This document shows, in pieces, positions 37,102-46,611 of a DNA stretch of 64,000 nt; position 1 is the first letter of the stretch; every line of letters starts with the position of its first letter. The notes under the pieces were generated by a model. That model was not told the origin of the DNA and did not search any database. It worked only from the letters and a program-made list of their open reading frames with translations. Source of the stretch: Arthrobacter sp. B6 (GTDB taxonomy: Bacteria; Actinomycetota; Actinomycetes; Actinomycetales; Micrococcaceae); the NCBI RefSeq assembly GCF_001663775.1, contig NZ_KV467169.1:1-64000 (forward strand). The letters run 5' to 3'. The position numbers and the translations under genes are program-made.

Positions 37102-38226
37102 CTACGCAGTCATCAGCAGCGCGGCCGCGAGGCCGAGCAGCGCGATCAGCAGCCACGCCGCCAAGGCAGCCAGGAGGGCCCGGGTCCCGGTGTGCAGGAG
37201 CGTACGGATCCGGACAGCGGACCCCAGCCCGAACAGCGCGGCACCCAGCAGGATGTCCTGCAGTCCGGCCCCGGCGTCGAGGACGCCCGGAGGGAGCCAT
37301 CCGCTGGAGCGCAGTCCGACCATGGCCACGAAGCCGAGCACAAAGAGCGGGATCACAGGAGGCAGGCGTTCCAGCTCGGCCACTGCCAAAGATTCCGACG
37401 GGCCGGGAGATGTTTCTTTACCGGTGGCCCTCGGCGCACGCAGGCGCTGATGGACCCCGGCCGCAGCCACAACCGGTGCCAGGAGCAGCACGCGGGTGAG
37501 TTTAACTACGACGGCGATCCCCAGCGCCGCTGTCCCGGCGGTCTGCGCGGTGGCCACCACCTGGCCAACGTCGTGCACGGAGGCCCCCGTCCAGGCACCG
37601 AAGGCCAGGGGAGTGAGCTGCAGCGGATGGACCAACAGCGGCAGGACACCGATGGCCAGGGTTCCGCACAGTGTCACGAGCGCCACGGGCAATACCGTGT
37701 CCACGTGCCGGATTTTGCGGACCGCTGCCATGGCGCCGATGGCGGACGCCCCGCAGATGGAGAAACCAGTGGCAATCAGTAGCGACGTTTCCCCAGGCAG
37801 CCGGAAAAGCCGCGAGATAACGTAAGTGCCGGCGAAACTGGCCAGCACCACACCGGCCACCAGCAGCAGTGCCAGCCAACCGAGGCCCAGGACGTCCATG
37901 ATGCTGACTTTGAGCCCCAGAAGCACGATCCCGCCGCGCATGAAGTGCTTGCCGGCGAAATCGAGTCCCGGCCTGGCACGTCCGGCAACCCAGACGGCAG
38001 TGCCCGGGAGGTTCGCCGCAAGCAGCCCAAGGACAACCGCGAGGGTCATGGCGGGCAGCACGGGGACCAGTCCGTGGATGAGGAATGCGGTCCCCAGCGC
38101 CAGCGCCGCCGTCAGCAGGCCCGGCACGTAACGGTCCCAGCCCAGGCGCCGCCCTGGGTTCGGTAAGCTCCGGGCCCTCCCGGGAGCTCCCCGCGCGGGA
38201 CGTCTGCGGCTTCTGAACACTGGCAC
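37102..38226 (-). CDS. YeiH / UPF0324 family membrane protein
   Basis: 374 residues, about ten transmembrane segments after a basic N-terminal tail (MPVFRSRRRPARGAPGRARS). The family block FSICGASAIGAMAAVRKIRH near residue 153 and GAWTGASVHDVGQVVATAQT near 212 identify UPF0324. Family members are putative sulfate/sulfonate-type exporters or transporters with no defined substrate. The GTG at 38226 is not supported by a ribosome-binding site and the exact start is uncertain. It is divergent from the ATP-grasp operon, with about 110 bp between starts. Confidence 0.85.
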   Translation of the reverse strand: MPVFRSRRRPARGAPGRARSLPNPGRRLGWDRYVPGLLTAALALGTAFLIHGLVPVLPAMTLAVVLGLLAANLPGTAVWVAGRARPGLDFAGKHFMRGGIVLLGLKVSIMDVLGLGWLALLLVAGVVLASFAGTYVISRLFRLPGETSLLIATGFSICGASAIGAMAAVRKIRHVDTVLPVALVTLCGTLAIGVLPLLVHPLQLTPLAFGAWTGASVHDVGQVVATAQTAGTAALGIAVVVKLTRVLLLAPVVAAAGVHQRLRAPRATGKETSPGPSESLAVAELERLPPVIPLFVLGFVAMVGLRSSGWLPPGVLDAGAGLQDILLGAALFGLGSAVRIRTLLHTGTRALLAALAAWLLIALLGLAAALLMTA

Positions 38227-38339
38227 TCACCTACTTTGCCGGAAAGGACACGGATTCCACGAACCGGCGGCGCCGGTCCAACACGCCACAATGGATGGCA
38301 GTAATGATTTCGAAACAAAAAGATGGTTGGCTAAAGGAC

Positions 38340-39896
38340 ATGTCAGACCTATTCCAGGATTACTCCGAGGCCGCCGGGAGATCCGGCGCCTACGACGAGA
38401 TGTTCACCCCAAGCCAGGACGCCCGCGAGTCTTACGGCCAGGTGGCGGATGCCCTGCAGAAGCTGTCCCTCGCCGACGTCAGCGCGCGGGCTGATTCGAT
38501 GGCGCGGACGTTTCTGGACCGCGGTGTGACCTTTGACTTCGCGGGGGAGGAGCGGCCGTTCCCGCTGGATATCGTTCCGCGGGTCATCCCTGCGGATGAA
38601 TGGACCGTGATGGAAAGGGGCGTGGCACAGCGGGTCAAGGCCCTGGAAGCCTTCCTCAATGACGTCTACGACAAAATGTCCGTGGTGGCCGATGGTGTCA
38701 TCCCGCGCCAGCTCGTCACCACCAGCGCCCACTTCCACCGCCAGGTGCAGGGATTCCAGCCCGCCGGCGGCGTCCGCGTGCACATTTCCGGTATTGACGT
38801 CGTCCGCGATGCGGCCGGAACCTTCCGCGTCCTCGAGGACAACGTCCGGGTACCCTCCGGCGTGAGCTACGTCCTGGAGAACCGCCGGGCCATGGCAAAG
38901 GGCTTGCCTGAGGCCTTCGGCCAGCAGCTTATCCGTCCGGTGGAGGAATACCCGCGCCGGCTGCTCTCGGCCCTGCGCAAGACCGCACCATCCGGCGTCG
39001 ACGACCCCACCGTGGTGGTCCTGACCCCCGGTGTCTTCAACAGCGCCTACTTCGAGCACACCCTGCTGGCCGGCCTGATGGGTGTTGAACTGGTGGAGGG
39101 CCGCGACCTTATCTGCCGCGGCAACCGCGTCTACATGCGCACTACTGCCGGCGAACAGCGCGTGGACGTGATCTACAAGCGCATCGACGACGAATTCCTG
39201 GACCCCTTGCAGTTCCGCGCCGATTCCATGCTCGGCTGCCCCGGCCTTGTCAACGCAGCGCGGGCCGGCGGCGTCACCATCGCCAACGCGGTGGGCAACG
39301 GTGTTGCGGACGACAAACTGGTGTACAGCTACGTCCCGGACCTCATCCGGTACTACCTGAGCGAGGAACCAATCATCGCGAACGTGGACACCTTCCGGCT
39401 GGAGGAAAAGGATGCCAGGGAGTACGTCCTGGACAACCTGGCCGAACTGGTGGTCAAGCCCGTTGACGGCTCCGGCGGCAAGGGCCTGGTCATCGGGCCC
39501 GATGCCTCCAACGACGAACTCGACGCGCTCCGCAAGCGCGTCATTGCCGACCCCCGGGGATGGATTGCGCAGCCGGTGCTGCAGCTTTCCACCGTGCCCA
39601 CGCTGAGCGGCGACAAGTTTGGCCCGCGCCACGTGGACCTGCGCCCGTTCGCGGTCAACGACGGCGACGACGTCTGGGTCCTCCCCGGCGGACTCACCCG
39701 GGTGGCGCTCAAGGAGGGTTCACTCATTGTGAATTCCAGCCAGGGCGGTGGTTCCAAAGACACCTGGGTGCTGGCCGACTCGCCCCAGGTTCCGGTGGAG
39801 ACGATTCCCCGGCCGTCGATATCCATCCGCGAACGGGTCTCCGTCTGGCCGGTTGAAAGCAATTGGCGCGACCGCCAGTCGGAGCAGCAGCAGTGA
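38340..39896 (+). CDS. Circularly permuted ATP-grasp type 2 protein
   Basis: 518 residues from the ATG at 38340 (SDLFQDYSEAAGRSGAYDEM after Met); ATG codons at 38295 and 38304 would add 12-15 residues. The protein has the circularly permuted ATP-grasp core: EDNVRVPSGVSYVLENRRAM near residue 175, VVVLTPGVFNSAYFEH near 223, and KPVDGSGGKGLVIGP near 378 as the glycine-rich nucleotide loop. Comparative-genomics work has predicted that such proteins form peptide bonds with an alpha-E partner and a transglutaminase, as encoded in the next two genes. The substrate and product are unknown. The operon order is conserved widely in bacteria. Confidence 0.88.
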   Translation: MSDLFQDYSEAAGRSGAYDEMFTPSQDARESYGQVADALQKLSLADVSARADSMARTFLDRGVTFDFAGEERPFPLDIVPRVIPADEWTVMERGVAQRVKALEAFLNDVYDKMSVVADGVIPRQLVTTSAHFHRQVQGFQPAGGVRVHISGIDVVRDAAGTFRVLEDNVRVPSGVSYVLENRRAMAKGLPEAFGQQLIRPVEEYPRRLLSALRKTAPSGVDDPTVVVLTPGVFNSAYFEHTLLAGLMGVELVEGRDLICRGNRVYMRTTAGEQRVDVIYKRIDDEFLDPLQFRADSMLGCPGLVNAARAGGVTIANAVGNGVADDKLVYSYVPDLIRYYLSEEPIIANVDTFRLEEKDAREYVLDNLAELVVKPVDGSGGKGLVIGPDASNDELDALRKRVIADPRGWIAQPVLQLSTVPTLSGDKFGPRHVDLRPFAVNDGDDVWVLPGGLTRVALKEGSLIVNSSQGGGSKDTWVLADSPQVPVETIPRPSISIRERVSVWPVESNWRDRQSEQQQ

Positions 39897-39959
39897 GCCG
39901 GGACTTTGCCCCGGCAGTAATTTCCCATCGGATTCCGGACGCGCAGGAGGTAGCCACGA

Positions 39960-40886
39960 ATGCTTAGCCGTATTGCTGAGTCCCTTTTTTGGATCGGCAG
40001 GTATGTGGAGCGTGCAGACGGCACGGCCCGCATCCTGGACGTGCACCTGGAGCGGCTGAACCACCTGCCCATGGAGGAGCGCCGCAGCGTCGCGCAGGAA
40101 CTCCTGGCTGTCATGGGCGCCCGGCCGCAGAGCGAAGACTTCGGCCTGCCCGAGCTGCTTCATGCCTTGGCGTATGACAAAACAAGCGCCACGTCGATTG
40201 CAGGATCCCTCGGCGCTGCCCGGGAGAACGCCCGGCGTGCCAGGGAGACCGTATCCTCCGGGCTCTGGGAGAGCCTCAACACCACCTATTACGGGCTGAG
40301 CCAGCACCGCAAGGACGTGGTGGGCACGTACCGCTTCTGCAACTGGACTCTGGAACGGACGGCAATGGTCAGCGGCCTCGCCGACACCACCGTGAGCCAC
40401 GACGAAAGCTGGCTGTTCCTGGTGCTGGGCCGTTCCCTCGAACGCGCGGACATGACCGCCCGCATGCTTTCCACCCGGGATGTCCTTTCCGCTGGCATGT
40501 CCTGGGTGAACATGCTGCGATGTGCGGGCGCGTATGAATCATTCCTGCGTACCCGCAGGGCTGCTTTCGGAGACCAGCACGCCGCCGAGTTCCTGCTGCT
40601 GGACCGCCTGTTCCCGCGCTCTATCGTGTACGCCCTGCGCGACGCCGACGAGTGCCTCGCCAAGCTTGATCCCTCCGCCCAGCGCGTGGGGTTCATTAAC
40701 GACGCCCGCAGGATCGTCGGCCAGGCGCGCACGTTCCTGGAGTTTCACCGCACGGACGATCTTATGTCCGAACTCCCTGAGCACATGGAGCGCGTGCAGA
40801 AAGCCGTCTCGCAGGCGTCCGACGCCATTTCCCGTAAGTACTTCAATCAGGCGGACGAACTGGCCTGGGTGGGAGAAGTTTCATGA
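39960..40886 (+). CDS. Alpha-E domain-containing protein
   Basis: 308 residues, almost all helical. The family start LSRIAESLFWIGRYVERADG is exact, with NTTYYGLSQHRKDVVGTYRF near residue 110 and LGRSLERADMTARML near 155. The repeated E-R-A-D is characteristic (alpha-E). It has no known catalytic motif and is thought to partner the ATP-grasp protein. 63 bp after the ATP-grasp stop and overlapping the transglutaminase start (ATGA), it is the middle gene of a three-gene operon. The start has GCGCAGGAGG upstream. Confidence 0.88.
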   Translation: MLSRIAESLFWIGRYVERADGTARILDVHLERLNHLPMEERRSVAQELLAVMGARPQSEDFGLPELLHALAYDKTSATSIAGSLGAARENARRARETVSSGLWESLNTTYYGLSQHRKDVVGTYRFCNWTLERTAMVSGLADTTVSHDESWLFLVLGRSLERADMTARMLSTRDVLSAGMSWVNMLRCAGAYESFLRTRRAAFGDQHAAEFLLLDRLFPRSIVYALRDADECLAKLDPSAQRVGFINDARRIVGQARTFLEFHRTDDLMSELPEHMERVQKAVSQASDAISRKYFNQADELAWVGEVS

Positions 40887-41734
40887 CCCGGCTGAGCATC
40901 ATCCATACGACTGCCTACAAGTACAACAAGCGCGTCACGCTGTCCTACAACGAGGCCCGCATGACGCCGCTGACCGACCCCCAGCAGGTGGTCCTGGAGT
41001 CGGTTCTCAAGGTTTCGCCCTCGCAGGCTGCCGTGAGCAGTTACCGCGACTACTGGGGCACGCGGGTGACGGCCTTCGACATGCAGATGCCCCACGACCA
41101 CCTCGAAGTAATCTCCAACATCACGGTGGAGGTCCACCGGGCAGAAAAGATCCCCTTGGAGACGGATATCGCCGGTTGGGATGTCCTGGCGTCCGACGAA
41201 ACACTGAACACCTACAGTGACTGGCTGCCGCAGTCCCAGCTGAGCGGTCCGGGTGAGGAAGTCCTTGGGATCATCCCCGGTGTGGTTGACGGAAAGAATC
41301 CGCACGAGGCAGCCCTGGCCATCTTTGACTGGATGCGCGGCGAAATGACCTACATGTCCGGTTCCACCGCGGTGACCACAAACGCGGAAGAAGCCTGGGG
41401 ACAGCGGCAGGGCGTCTGCCAGGACCTGGCGCACCTGGCCATCGGCGCCCTCCGCAGCTGCGGAATCCCTGCCCGCTATGTGTCCGGTTACCTCCACCCG
41501 CGTTCGACGGCGGACATCGGTGAGACGGTGGCCGGCCAGTCCCACGCGTGGCTGGAATGGTGGGACGGCCAGTGGCGGAGTTGGGACCCCACGAACCATA
41601 AGCCGGCCGGTGACTACCACGTCACCGTGGCCCGGGGCCGGGACTACCGCGACGTGCCTCCGCTCAAGGGCATCCTGTCCGGCGGCGGCGGATCGGCGCT
41701 GAGCGTCAGTGTGGAGATCACGCGGCTCGCATGA
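40883..41734 (+). CDS. Transglutaminase-like cysteine peptidase
   Basis: 283 residues. An N-terminal beta domain (about 1-80) of the kind found before transglutaminase cores, then the core with the Cys in RQGVCQDLAHLAIGA near residue 178, His in GQSHAWLEWW near 218 and Asp in SWDPTNHK near 233. The protein should form or cut isopeptide or peptide bonds. It overlaps the alpha-E stop, so it works with the ATP-grasp and alpha-E proteins, perhaps to release or ligate a peptide tag. No Anbu-type proteasome subunit is encoded nearby. A terminator closes the operon. Confidence 0.88.
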   Translation: MTRLSIIHTTAYKYNKRVTLSYNEARMTPLTDPQQVVLESVLKVSPSQAAVSSYRDYWGTRVTAFDMQMPHDHLEVISNITVEVHRAEKIPLETDIAGWDVLASDETLNTYSDWLPQSQLSGPGEEVLGIIPGVVDGKNPHEAALAIFDWMRGEMTYMSGSTAVTTNAEEAWGQRQGVCQDLAHLAIGALRSCGIPARYVSGYLHPRSTADIGETVAGQSHAWLEWWDGQWRSWDPTNHKPAGDYHVTVARGRDYRDVPPLKGILSGGGGSALSVSVEITRLA

Positions 41735-41738
41735 CCAG

Positions 41739-41776
41739 AAACAACAGGCCGCGCCGGCAGGCCCGGCCTGTTGTTT
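41739..41776. terminator. Bidirectional terminator after the transglutaminase gene
   Basis: A perfect 12-bp stem (41739-41750 AAACAACAGGCC with 41765-41776) with GTTT at the right end and AAAC on the left, usable for the minus-strand gene as well. Confidence 0.85.
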
Positions 41777-41795
41777 CGTTCATGGCCTGTTCCGG

Positions 41796-42260
41796 TTATT
41801 CCGGGGCCGCCTTGACTGCCCCGCTCAGCTGGGTCCACCAGGTCATGGGGGCCGTGACTTTGAACCGCCGGCCCGTGATCGAATCCGGGGTCACCCTGAC
41901 AAACACGTCTTTTTTGCCTGCCTGCCACGGAAACAGGTACAGGGCAGCCGTATCCAGGATCTGTTCCGTGCCTGTGACCGCGGCGGCGGAGCCCTTGACC
42001 ACAACACTCCAGGCAAGTCCGGTGCTGGCATCCACACCGTCTGCTTCCACCGCCACGTAGTCGCCGGTCGCCGCGGCCAGCTTGGTTCCTTGACCGGTCC
42101 TGAACACCACGGTGCCGCCGTCCACCGTGTAGTTGATGGGGAAGATATCCGGCCGGCCCTCTGCGAGGACTGCCAGCCGGCCCACGGACACTGTCCGCAA
42201 CAGCGCCCAGCACTCGTGGTTGTCCAGGTTTTCCACTTCGGGAGTTACATCGTTGCTCAT
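41796..42260 (-). CDS. Pyridoxamine 5'-phosphate oxidase family (flavin-binding split-barrel) protein
   Basis: 154 residues with the split-barrel pattern of flavin-binding PPOX proteins: CWALLRTVSVGRLAVLAEGR near residue 17, PINYTVDGGTVVFRTGQGTK near 42, and the C-terminal FVRVTPDSITGRRF. It resembles the small F420 or FMN reductase-like group rather than true PdxH, which is longer. Cofactor and substrate are unknown. It stands alone, flanked by the operon terminator and the SDR gene. Confidence 0.82.
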   Translation of the reverse strand: MSNDVTPEVENLDNHECWALLRTVSVGRLAVLAEGRPDIFPINYTVDGGTVVFRTGQGTKLAAATGDYVAVEADGVDASTGLAWSVVVKGSAAAVTGTEQILDTAALYLFPWQAGKKDVFVRVTPDSITGRRFKVTAPMTWWTQLSGAVKAAPE

Positions 42261-42313
42261 GCCGTGAGCATACGCCGGAGTCGTCGGCCCGGACAGCGGC
42301 GGCGAGGGACCTG

Positions 42314-43765
42314 TTACCAGGGGCTTGGCTTGTAGTCCTTCAGGAAGACGCCGTATTGGTCCTCGCCTTTCTCGCCCATGACAATGGGGTCGTAGACGCG
42401 TGCGGCGCCATCCACGAGGGCCAGCGGCGCGTGGAAGCCTTCCTCCATGAGCCGGACCTTCGTGAAGTGCGGGCGCTCATCGGTGATCCAGCCGGTGTCC
42501 ACGGCAGTCATCAGGATCCCGTCAGTGTCCAGCATTTCCTGGGCGCTGGTCCGGGTCATCATGTTCAGCGCCGCCTTGGCCATGTTGGTGTGCGGGTGCC
42601 CCGGGCCCTTGTAGGCGCGGGAGAACTGGCCTTCCATGGCCGAGACGTTGACGATGTACTTCCGGTCAGCCGTGGACCGCTTCATCGCACCGCGCAGCCG
42701 GCTGACAAGCAGGAACGGGGCCGTGACGTTGCAGAGCTGGACCTCAAGCATTTCCAGGGGATCCACCTCGTCCACCACTTGGGTCCAGCTGTTGATGGTG
42801 GCCAGGTCCGGGACCAGCCCGCCGGCGTCGATCGCTGTCCCGGACGCGATGCGCTCCAGTGAGGCAGAACCGGTGGAAAGTGCCAGCGACGTGATCGCAT
42901 CCCCGGCCAGGACGGGATGGTCTGTGACGCTGCTGGCAAGGGCGAGCGGGTGCTTGTCGTGGGCGTGGCCGAATGTCAGCAGCACCGGGCCTCCGTTGGC
43001 AGCCTCCAAGGCGGCGGGAAGCGGCTCATCCTCGGCATCCACCAGGGGTTTGTAGGCATTGCCCGAGCGGCGGACTGTCTGCGCCGCGTTGTTGATGATG
43101 ATGTCGAGCGGGCCGGCAGCGTTCAGCGAATCCGTCAGCGCCATCACCTGTGACGGGTCCCGGAGGTCGATGCCAACAATCTGAAGCCGGTGCAGCCAGT
43201 CTCCGCTGTCCTCCATCGCCGCGAACCGGCGTGCGGCATCCTTGGGGAACCTCGTGGTGATGGTGGTGTGAGCACCGTCACGCAGAAGGCGCAAGGCTAT
43301 GTACATGCCGATCTTCGCCCGCCCGCCGGTGAGCAGCGCGCGGCGGCCAGTGAGGTCGGTACGTGCATCCCGCTTGCCGTGGTTGAAGGCGGCACACTCG
43401 GGGCAGAGCTGGTGGTAGAAGGCATCCACCTGGGTGTAGTGCTGCTTGCAGATATAGCAGGGGCGCGAACGGATGAGGTGCCCGGCTATGTCTCCAGTGG
43501 CCGACGTCGCCAGTTTGTTGCCCCGGGTTTCGTCGTCGATACGGTCCGGAGCTGCCGTGGCCGTCTGGGCGATCACCGCACGGTCGGCTTCGGAGATGAG
43601 GTCCCGCTTGGTAACGCGCCGGTGCCGCTTGACGGCTTTAAACATCTTCCCGGTGGCGCGCCGGACCGAGACGTAGTCCGGGTGCTCCTCGTCATAGGCG
43701 TGGATGGTGTTTAAAACCTTGAGGCAGGCCTGGATTTCCTCAGGCGTCAGATCGGGGGAGCTCAT
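42314..43765 (-). CDS. SDR-domain protein with an N-terminal zinc finger and no catalytic tyrosine
   Basis: 483 residues. Residues 1-100 are a basic, helical region with no match I recognise. Cys103-x2-Cys106 and Cys121-x2-Cys124 (CYICKQHY, LCPECAAF) form a clear zinc-ribbon site. From residue 140 a Rossmann fold starts with LTGGRAKIGMYIALRLLR; NNAAQT near 226 and VNVSAMEGQF near 375 follow. The tyrosine of Tyr-x3-Lys is replaced by Thr393 (HTNMAKAALNM). The fold is SDR but dehydrogenase chemistry is doubtful. It may have become a binding or regulatory protein. The sequence is well conserved enough to look functional. Confidence 0.82.
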   Translation of the reverse strand: MSSPDLTPEEIQACLKVLNTIHAYDEEHPDYVSVRRATGKMFKAVKRHRRVTKRDLISEADRAVIAQTATAAPDRIDDETRGNKLATSATGDIAGHLIRSRPCYICKQHYTQVDAFYHQLCPECAAFNHGKRDARTDLTGRRALLTGGRAKIGMYIALRLLRDGAHTTITTRFPKDAARRFAAMEDSGDWLHRLQIVGIDLRDPSQVMALTDSLNAAGPLDIIINNAAQTVRRSGNAYKPLVDAEDEPLPAALEAANGGPVLLTFGHAHDKHPLALASSVTDHPVLAGDAITSLALSTGSASLERIASGTAIDAGGLVPDLATINSWTQVVDEVDPLEMLEVQLCNVTAPFLLVSRLRGAMKRSTADRKYIVNVSAMEGQFSRAYKGPGHPHTNMAKAALNMMTRTSAQEMLDTDGILMTAVDTGWITDERPHFTKVRLMEEGFHAPLALVDGAARVYDPIVMGEKGEDQYGVFLKDYKPSPW

Positions 43766-43820
43766 TGTACCGATTTTACAGCCTGTGGAGATCCGGCCTG
43801 CCCGGACGGTTTAGGTGGTG

Positions 43821-45227
43821 CTAAGAGCTGCGGCCTCCACCAGAGGCGTTGGCCACGCCGGCGTGCACCTCTGCCACCTGCTCCACCGATTCACGCAGCT
43901 CAGGGTAGTTGGCGGTGGCGGCCTTGACGGCGTTGGGAACCAGGTGCAGGTTCCTGGCCGCGAGGGCACGTTCCTCGTCGCCCGGCTCCGGCACCTCCTG
44001 GCCCTTGGACAGGACCGTGATCCCCGATTCGGTGACTTTGAAGCCACGGGCACGGTCCAGGTCCGCATCAAGCCCGATGGCTGCCCCTGCGGGTACCTTG
44101 ACGTTCTTGTCAATGATGGCCCGTTTCACCACAGCGCCTGCGCCGATGTTCACCTTGTCCATCAGAACCGAATCGATGACCCTGCTGCCAGTCCCGACGA
44201 AGACGTCATTGGACAGGACGGAACCTTCCACGACGCCGCCGGAGATCACCACACCGTTGGAGACGATCGAGTCCAGGGCGGTACCCACCGTGTCCTTCTC
44301 GCCGCGGACGAACTTGGCCGGCGGCGAAATGCTCTGGCGGGTGTACATGGGCCACTCGGAGTTGTACAGATTGAAGACGGGCAACGGGGAAATGAGGTCC
44401 ATGTGCGCGTCGTAGAACGAGTCGATGGTGCCGACGTCGCGCCAGTAGGTGCGGTCACGTTCGGTGGAACCGGGGATGTCGTTGAGGGTGAAGTCGTAGA
44501 CGCCCGCTTCGCCTTTCTTGACGAAATAGGGGATGATGTCGCCGCCCATGTCGTGCTTGGTGTCCAGGCGCTCAGCGTCCTCATGGAGGGCGGCCACCAG
44601 GGCATCGGCGTCGAATACGTAGTTGCCCATTGAGGCGAGGAACTGGCTGGGGTCTGCGGCCAGGCCCGGCGTGCTTGCCGGCTTCTCAACGAACGCGGCA
44701 ATTTTCTGGGGGTCGTTCTGGTCCACTTCGATCACGCCGAACTGGTTGGCCATGCTCAGCGGCTGGCGAACGGCCGCCACGGTCGCCTTGGCTCCGCTAA
44801 GGACGTGCTGCTCCACCATCTGGGCAAAGTCCATGCGGTAGACGTGGTCTGCGCCGACTACCACCACGATGTCCGGGTTGGCGTCGCGGATCAGGTTCAG
44901 GGACTGGTAGATGGCGTTGGCGCTGCCCAGGAACCAGCTCTTGCCCACACGCTGCTGGGCGGGAACTGACGCCACATAGTTTCCCAGCTGGGTGGACATG
45001 CGCCACGTTTCGGAAATGTGGCGGTCAAGGCTGTGCGACTTGTACTGCGTCAGGACAACGATCTGCAGGTAACGCGAATTCACCAGGTTGGACAGCGCAA
45101 AGTCGATGAGGCGGTAACTGCCGGCAAAGGGCACGCCCGGTTTAGCACGGTCCGCCGTCAGTGGCATCAACCTGTTTCCCTCGCCACCTGCGAGGACAAT
45201 GGCCAGGACTTTTTTGTTCAACGGCAT
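43821..45227 (-). CDS. glgC: Glucose-1-phosphate adenylyltransferase (ADP-glucose pyrophosphorylase)
   Basis: 468 residues. It makes ADP-glucose from ATP and glucose-1-phosphate, the committed step toward glycogen or maltosyl donors. The N-terminal nucleotide-binding loop [20 protein letters not shown] is at residues 10-29, with substrate regions [19 protein letters not shown] and GVIEVD. The C-terminal part is a left-handed beta helix with [20 protein letters not shown]. The gene is divergent from glgA with 91 bp between start codons, the same arrangement as in mycobacteria (Rv1213 and Rv1212c). The paired control region should coordinate both. Confidence 0.96.
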   Translation of the reverse strand: MPLNKKVLAIVLAGGEGNRLMPLTADRAKPGVPFAGSYRLIDFALSNLVNSRYLQIVVLTQYKSHSLDRHISETWRMSTQLGNYVASVPAQQRVGKSWFLGSANAIYQSLNLIRDANPDIVVVVGADHVYRMDFAQMVEQHVLSGAKATVAAVRQPLSMANQFGVIEVDQNDPQKIAAFVEKPASTPGLAADPSQFLASMGNYVFDADALVAALHEDAERLDTKHDMGGDIIPYFVKKGEAGVYDFTLNDIPGSTERDRTYWRDVGTIDSFYDAHMDLISPLPVFNLYNSEWPMYTRQSISPPAKFVRGEKDTVGTALDSIVSNGVVISGGVVEGSVLSNDVFVGTGSRVIDSVLMDKVNIGAGAVVKRAIIDKNVKVPAGAAIGLDADLDRARGFKVTESGITVLSKGQEVPEPGDEERALAARNLHLVPNAVKAATANYPELRESVEQVAEVHAGVANASGGGRSS

Positions 45228-45327
45228 GTGGTGACTCCTGTACGCCTTCGTAACTCCCCAAACAGTCCGGCGTGCCCGGACTCCTTCACACTAGAACAGA
45301 TAAGCCGGAAGGACTACCTTGGGTATC

Positions 45328-46524
45328 GTGCGAATAGACATTGTGACTAAAGAGTTCCCGCCGGAGATCTACGGAGGCGCCGGAGTCCACGTGGCCGAAC
45401 TGAGCAGGGTGCTTAGTAAGCACGTTGACCTGCAGGTTCGTGCCTTTGGGGCTTCCCGCGACGCCGACTACCATGGCGCCGGGGTGACCTCGTATTCCGT
45501 GCCCGAGGACCTTGGCTCGGCCAATGCGGCGGTCCAGACGCTGGGGGTGGATCTTCGGATCGTGCCGGACGTCGAGGGCGCCGACCTTGTCCATTCGCAC
45601 ACGTGGTATGCCAATATGGCCGGACACCTCGCATCCCTGCTGCACGGCATCCCGCACGTTCTCAGCGCCCACAGCCTTGAGCCGCTGCGGCCATGGAAGG
45701 CCGAGCAACTCGGCGGCGGCTACGCCTTGTCCTCATGGGTGGAAAAAACCGCCTACGAGGCTGCGGCCGCCATCATCGCCGTATCTGAGGGCATGCGCCA
45801 GGACATCCTGCGCAGCTACCCGGACGTGGACCCTGCCAAGGTCCGCGTCGTCCATAACGGCATCGACGTCGAGCTGTGGCACCGTGACGAAGGTGAGGAA
45901 GCCATTCGAGCACTGGGGATCGATCCCACGAAACCCAGCGTGGTCTTTGTGGGCCGCAATACGCGCCAGAAGGGCGTTCCGTACCTGCTGCGCGCCGCCG
46001 CCAAATTGCCGGCGGACGTACAGCTGGTCCTCTGCCTGGGTGCCGCGGACACACCGGAACTCGCAGCCGAAACGGCACGCCTCATTGAGGAACTCCAGCG
46101 CCAGCGGACAGGTGTGGTGCTGATTGAACGGATGCTGCCCCGAAACGAACTCATCCAGGTCCTCAGCCATGCCACGGCGTTCGCCTGCCCGTCGATCTAC
46201 GAACCGCTCGGCATTGTGAACCTGGAGGCGATGGCATGCGGCGCTGCCGTGGTGGCCAGTGCCACTGGCGGCATCCCGGAAGTTGTCCAGCACGGCGAAA
46301 CTGGCCTGCTGGTGGAGCTTGAACAGGTCACCGACGGCACCGGAACACCCTTGGATCCGGAGAAGTTCGTCACCGAGTTCGCAGCAGCCCTGACCGAAGT
46401 TGTCTCCGACCCGGAGCGCGCACGTGCCATGGGACAGGCGGGCCGCCGGCGCGCCGAGGAGCACTTCTCGTGGGAATCCATCACCGAAACAACGCTCGAG
46501 GTGTACCGCTCAGTACTCAACTGA
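45328..46524 (+). CDS. glgA: Glycogen synthase, actinobacterial GT4 type (GlgA/GlgM)
   Basis: 398 residues from the GTG at 45328 (RIDIVTKEFPPEIYGGAGVH after the initiator). A TTG at 45319, 5 bp after GGAAGGA, has the better ribosome-binding site and would give 401 residues. It is a two-domain GT-B glycosyltransferase of family GT4: EIYGGAGVHVAEL near residue 12, VHNGIDVELW near 187, VGRNTRQKGVPYL near 215, and the GT4 E-x7-E region SIYEPLGIVNLEAMACG near 293. This type, half the size of classical GT5 GlgA, uses ADP-glucose; the mycobacterial orthologue (GlgM) makes maltose-1-phosphate. It is divergent from glgC. Confidence 0.92.
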   Translation: MRIDIVTKEFPPEIYGGAGVHVAELSRVLSKHVDLQVRAFGASRDADYHGAGVTSYSVPEDLGSANAAVQTLGVDLRIVPDVEGADLVHSHTWYANMAGHLASLLHGIPHVLSAHSLEPLRPWKAEQLGGGYALSSWVEKTAYEAAAAIIAVSEGMRQDILRSYPDVDPAKVRVVHNGIDVELWHRDEGEEAIRALGIDPTKPSVVFVGRNTRQKGVPYLLRAAAKLPADVQLVLCLGAADTPELAAETARLIEELQRQRTGVVLIERMLPRNELIQVLSHATAFACPSIYEPLGIVNLEAMACGAAVVASATGGIPEVVQHGETGLLVELEQVTDGTGTPLDPEKFVTEFAAALTEVVSDPERARAMGQAGRRRAEEHFSWESITETTLEVYRSVLN

Positions 46525-46540
46525 GGCGGGCAAACAGAAC

Positions 46541-46587
46541 AACGACGGCGCCGCTCCCCACGTGAGGGGAGCAGCGCCGTCGTCGTT
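46541..46587 (+). terminator. Terminator after glgA
   Basis: A long stem: 46541-46559 (AACGACGGCGCCGCTCCCC) with 46566-46587, one unpaired A, a 6-nt loop, and TT at the end. It lies between convergent glgA and the acyl-CoA dehydrogenase gene. Confidence 0.78.
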
Positions 46588-46611
46588 TCCACACTGAGCT
46601 TGGAACCCGGC

